A stretch of 64,000 bases of DNA from an uncultured Clostridia bacterium (lineage in GTDB: Bacteria; Bacillota; Clostridia; TANB77; CAG-465). Position numbers and translations under genes: made by a program. The DNA lies in assembly GCA_934130595.1 (NCBI GenBank), contig CAKOYF010000001.1, positions 62,001 to 126,000 of the forward strand, given 5' to 3'. Positions 61,040 through 64,000 of this stretch are shown here, piece after piece (position 1 is the first letter of the stretch; each line of letters opens with the position of its first letter). Under the pieces are notes generated by a model that saw nothing but the letters and a program-made list of their open reading frames with translations, ran no database searches and was not told the DNA's origin.

Positions 61040-61255
61040 ATGGCTTCAACAAACAGCAAAATGACAAATAAACAAGCTAAAGCTGCTTTAGACAAATTCA
61101 AATATGAAGTAGCTAACGAAATCGGAGTTAACCTAAAACAAGGTTATAACGGTGACTTAACTTCTAAACAAGCTGGTTCTATAGGTGGTGAAATGGTTAA
61201 AAGATTAGTTGCTAATGCTGCTAACCAAATGCAATCACAACAACCTAACCAATAA
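61040..61255 (+). CDS. Small acid-soluble spore protein, alpha/beta type
   Basis: This 71-residue protein has the alpha/beta SASP pattern: ALDKFKYEVANEIGV, which includes the GPR protease site (YEVANE), then GYNGDLTSKQAGSIGGEMVKRLV. These proteins coat DNA in the spore and protect it against UV and heat, and are broken down on germination. GGAGGTGA lies six bases before the ATG. It is expected to be SigG-controlled; I could not find a convincing SigG promoter. It ends with a two-way terminator. Confidence 0.95.
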   Translation: MASTNSKMTNKQAKAALDKFKYEVANEIGVNLKQGYNGDLTSKQAGSIGGEMVKRLVANAANQMQSQQPNQ

Positions 61256-61284
61256 TTTAGGTATAATTAGTGTTAGAAAGTTAA

Positions 61285-61312
61285 AAAGATGGTGAGTTAA
61301 TTCACCATCTTT
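61285..61312. terminator. Bidirectional terminator between the SASP gene and the 61314 gene
   Basis: AAAGATGGTGA / TCACCATCTTT with T-runs on both strands, serving both convergent genes. Confidence 0.88.
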
Positions 61313-61313
61313 T

Positions 61314-61679
61314 TTATTTACCTATTTCTAAATCTACTGAATTTCCATGTAAGTCTGTACCTTTTCCAGTTTTGTAATCTAGATTATATCTTTCTACATA
61401 GTCTGCATTTTCATCTGTAGAATCATATATTTCTATAATCATAACATCTTTATTATCTGAATATAATATAATATCACTTGCTGTATTTCCAGTTTCTTTT
61501 TCATAATATTTATTTGCACAATCTTTCCATTCTTGATTAGTATGCTCTACTATTTTTTCTTCTTGTTTTACTTCCTCTTTATTATCTACTGCTTTATTTT
61601 TATTATTAATAACAACAAAAACAATTGATATTATTATTAAAACTAAAATTAAAAATACAATCAATCTTTTTTTATTCAT
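61314..61679 (-). CDS. Membrane-anchored small extracytoplasmic protein, unknown
   Basis: This 121-residue protein has an N-terminal membrane helix (about residues 6-24), a charged linker and a small outer domain (NQEWKDCANKYYEKETGN, then MIIEIYDSTDENADYVERYNLD). There is one cysteine but no lipobox. The fold looks like that of small clostridial surface proteins of unknown function. AGGAGG lies upstream of the ATG. It follows helD on the same strand. Confidence 0.65.
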   Translation of the reverse strand: MNKKRLIVFLILVLIIISIVFVVINNKNKAVDNKEEVKQEEKIVEHTNQEWKDCANKYYEKETGNTASDIILYSDNKDVMIIEIYDSTDENADYVERYNLDYKTGKGTDLHGNSVDLEIGK

Positions 61680-61744
61680 ATTAGCCTCCTATTAAATAAC
61701 ATTATCTACTATATAATATCAAAAAAAAACCAAAAAGTCTATTA

Positions 61745-63847
61745 TTATTCAAGATATTTACAGATATTATTAGTATATATTATTTCTAACTTGTGCAAGG
61801 CTCTAGTCATGGCTACATATAATAATTTCATATCTAATAAGCTATCACTATTATAAACCGAATCATCAGCATCAGCTATTATTACAACGTCAAATTCTAA
61901 TCCTTTAGAAAGATAAGATGTTAATATACATACACCACCGTCATATTTTTCTTGATCTTTATATATTATTTCTGATTCTATATTATTTGATTTAAGTGTC
62001 TTATGTAGTTTAGCCATATTTTCCTGATTTTTATATATTATTGCAATTGATTTAAAACCATCATTTAAGTATTTTTTTACTTGATTTGCTATATATTCTT
62101 CTTTGTTACTATTAATATTACTTTTAATAACTGGTCCTGCACTACGTATAACAGGTTGTGCCATTCCAAGATTAATTGCATGAGATATTTTATTTGCTTC
62201 ATTCATTATCTCCGTAGATGTTCTGTATGATTTTTTAAGATTAAGTAAATTAGCATCTGGAAGTACATTTTCTATTACCTCATTCCAATTTGTTATAGCT
62301 CTATATGCATATATTCCTTGAGCCATATCACCAAATATAGAAAAATGAGCATTAGGAAAAAGCTTTCTTAAAATATAAAATCCAAACACTCCAAAATCTT
62401 GAGCCTCATCTATAACAACACTTTTTATCCTCTTATATTCTTCGTTTCCAAATAAATATAATTTAATATACATCAGTGGAGCAATATCTTCATTTTCAAT
62501 GATGTTTTTTTCTAGTGATTTTAAAGTATATTCTTTTATTTTTTGATCATCTGTAGTTTTTATAAATTTCTTGTAAATATTTAATACTTTAACATTACTT
62601 ATACTTAAGAACTTCTTTATATCCTTTTCAAATCCGTTTGTTGTTAGCTCTTTAAGCATTGCTATTTCTTTTTTAGCAACTTTCTTTTTCATCTCAATTG
62701 TAGTTTGTTCTTTTTCTTTTTCAAACATTAATGTTTTTATTCTATTATATATATTCTCATCATTTTTTATTCTATTTGCAATTACTTTAGCAGTCATCTC
62801 AAGCTTTTGTGCAACACACTCACCTTGTATTTGATTATATACATCTAATATTTCATATTTAGACAAAATTAATATATCATTTAACACTAGTCCAGTATCT
62901 AATATTAAGCGCTTTTCAAGGTTATTTAGATATTTTTCTAACAACTTCATATAATTTAAGCTAGATTTAAATTTTAAATCTGAATTTTCTTTATTTCCAT
63001 TTATTATATCGTTTAATTTCTTAGTTGAATCCTCAAATTTTAACTTTTCAACAGTATAATTAGAAGCCAATTCCTCAAATGTAAGTTGAATAGCATTGCC
63101 AGCATCTAAATCTGGCAAAACATTTGATATATAATTAATAAAAAACTTATTTGGTCCTATAACCATAAATTGATTCGGTTTATATTTATCCGCATTATTG
63201 TACATTAGATATGCAATTCTATGTAAAGCAACTGTTGTCTTTCCAGAACCAGCTACTCCTTGAACAATTATATCTTTTTCAATACTTTCTCTAATTATAC
63301 TATTTTGCTCACTTTGAATTGACGCTACTATATTTTTAAGCCTACTATCTGCATTTGCACCTAAATATGGTTTTAATAGCTCATCATCTGATACTGAATC
63401 TACATCAAAGATTTCCTTTACTTCACCTTTATTTATAATGATTTGTCTTTTTAATGTAAGGTTTCCGTTAATCCTTCCTTGAGGTGCATTATATCCGACT
63501 TTTCCTAAGTTACTATCATAGTACAATGAAGCCACAGGAGCTCTCCAATCAGTAACAACAACTTTTCCATCTAAATCAATTACCCCAATTTTTCCTATAT
63601 AAAGTTTATCTTTATATTTTCTGCTATCTTCTTTAAAATCTATTCTTGCCAAATATGGTTTTTCTTTTATTCTATTTATATTAGCAATTTTAGTAGCTGT
63701 TGAAGACATCAGATTTTCTAGTAGCACAGGATTGCTTCTGTACTTGCTTGGTAAAGTTTTTAATATTTCTTCTTCACCATTTTTTATATAGCCTAACTCG
63801 TCAATTGTTTTTACTAGCTTTTGCTTTTCATATTCTAAATCTTCCAT
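61745..63847 (-). CDS. helD: RNA polymerase recycling helicase HelD
   Basis: This 700-residue UvrD/Rep-like protein has a charged coiled-coil N-terminus, Walker A GVAGSGKT (197-204), Walker B VIDEAQDF, TSYLSKGLEFDVVIIAD and LLYVAMTRALHKLEI. The N-terminal arm and the WRAPVASLYYD segment near residue 101 are specific for HelD, which removes stalled RNA polymerase from DNA and aids its recycling. It has AAAGGAGGG before the ATG and its own promoter. Confidence 0.92.
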   Translation of the reverse strand: MEDLEYEKQKLVKTIDELGYIKNGEEEILKTLPSKYRSNPVLLENLMSSTATKIANINRIKEKPYLARIDFKEDSRKYKDKLYIGKIGVIDLDGKVVVTDWRAPVASLYYDSNLGKVGYNAPQGRINGNLTLKRQIIINKGEVKEIFDVDSVSDDELLKPYLGANADSRLKNIVASIQSEQNSIIRESIEKDIIVQGVAGSGKTTVALHRIAYLMYNNADKYKPNQFMVIGPNKFFINYISNVLPDLDAGNAIQLTFEELASNYTVEKLKFEDSTKKLNDIINGNKENSDLKFKSSLNYMKLLEKYLNNLEKRLILDTGLVLNDILILSKYEILDVYNQIQGECVAQKLEMTAKVIANRIKNDENIYNRIKTLMFEKEKEQTTIEMKKKVAKKEIAMLKELTTNGFEKDIKKFLSISNVKVLNIYKKFIKTTDDQKIKEYTLKSLEKNIIENEDIAPLMYIKLYLFGNEEYKRIKSVVIDEAQDFGVFGFYILRKLFPNAHFSIFGDMAQGIYAYRAITNWNEVIENVLPDANLLNLKKSYRTSTEIMNEANKISHAINLGMAQPVIRSAGPVIKSNINSNKEEYIANQVKKYLNDGFKSIAIIYKNQENMAKLHKTLKSNNIESEIIYKDQEKYDGGVCILTSYLSKGLEFDVVIIADADDSVYNSDSLLDMKLLYVAMTRALHKLEIIYTNNICKYLE

Positions 63848-63877
63848 AATACCCTCCTTTTTTTGAAATGCTTTTTT

Positions 63878-63906
63878 ATTATAACCTAATATTATGTAAT
63901 ATGCAA
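63878..63906 (-). promoter_or_regulatory. SigA promoter of helD
   Basis: TTGCAT, 17 bases, TATAAT on the minus strand. Confidence 0.75.
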
Positions 63907-63914
63907 TAAAAGAA

Positions 63915-63943
63915 TAAAAAAAGATGATACTAAATGTATCACC
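63915..63943 (-). terminator. Terminator of the gene beyond the right edge
   Basis: GGTGATAC / GTATCATC hairpin followed by seven T on the minus strand. Confidence 0.8.
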
Positions 63944-63960
63944 CTTTTAACTAAATAATA

Positions 63961-64000
63961 TTATCCTAAAAATCCTGAATAATTTCTGCTTACCATTTGT
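63961..64000 (-). CDS. C-terminal end of a gene cut by the right edge
   Basis: One minus-strand frame reads QMVSRNYSGFLG and stops at TAA (63961-63963), 20 bases before the terminator. Frame choice is a guess based on codon look, and the protein cannot be named from 12 residues. Confidence 0.4.
   Translation of the reverse strand, partial: QMVSRNYSGFLG

Noticed and set aside
1..64000. tRNA, rRNA or insertion-sequence genes
   Set aside because: No cloverleaf-like sequence, rRNA segment or transposase frame was seen in reading both strands.

Overview
The window comes from a low-G+C, AT-rich, spore-forming member of the Clostridia. Sporulation genes (spoIID, a spoIIQ-like gene, spoIIID, yqfC, yqfD, spo0A, an alpha/beta-type SASP) sit among PolC-type replication genes and a Gram-positive cell-wall gene set. 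Codon use, the near-universal TTGACA-17-TATAAT promoters and strong AGGAGG sites fit this. An uncultured gut clostridium is my guess, not something the sequence proves. Nearly all genes lie on the minus strand; only a glycosyltransferase (34122-35633) and the SASP (61040-61255) are on the plus strand.

Layout. 1-5160: an ABC-2 exporter operon behind a promoter and long terminator-type leader, two membrane-anchored muralytic paralogues, and a short-form hibernation factor. 5161-13890: polC, a frameshifted unknown gene, then the conserved spoIID-spoIIQ-spoIIID-mbl block. 14047-30540: a 14-gene operon encoding a divergent Tad/type II-like surface-appendage machine. It has an SAF-domain protein, two MinD-like proteins, a VirB11-type ATPase, a TadB-TadC fusion, four pilin-like paralogues, and large secreted proteins including one with a LamG domain. 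30740-34120: a D-Ala-D-Ala carboxypeptidase, then an accessory stretch holding a tandem array of at least six small-RNA-like units, a small membrane protein and gene remnants. 34122-46717: a GT4 glycosyltransferase, the yqfC-yqfD-ybeY-dgkA-cdd cluster, several membrane-anchored unknowns, and secD-secF. 46739-56882: pyrH, tsf, rpsB, ftsH, tilS, dnaB, rplI, gdpP, spo0A. 57157-63847: trpS, a GNAT protein and one unknown gene with higher G+C than their surroundings, an M20 peptidase, the SASP and helD.

The two most interesting things are (i) the tandem array at 32065-32655 plus an outlying copy at 33826-33945. Each unit has a promoter with a 17-bp spacer, a palindrome over the -10 region, a conserved 10-bp stem-loop and a terminator-type hairpin, with compensatory changes between copies. 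(ii) The appendage operon, whose pilin-like proteins lack the classical prepilin signature. All promoter, terminator and RNA calls come from reading the sequence by eye; no search or folding program was run.
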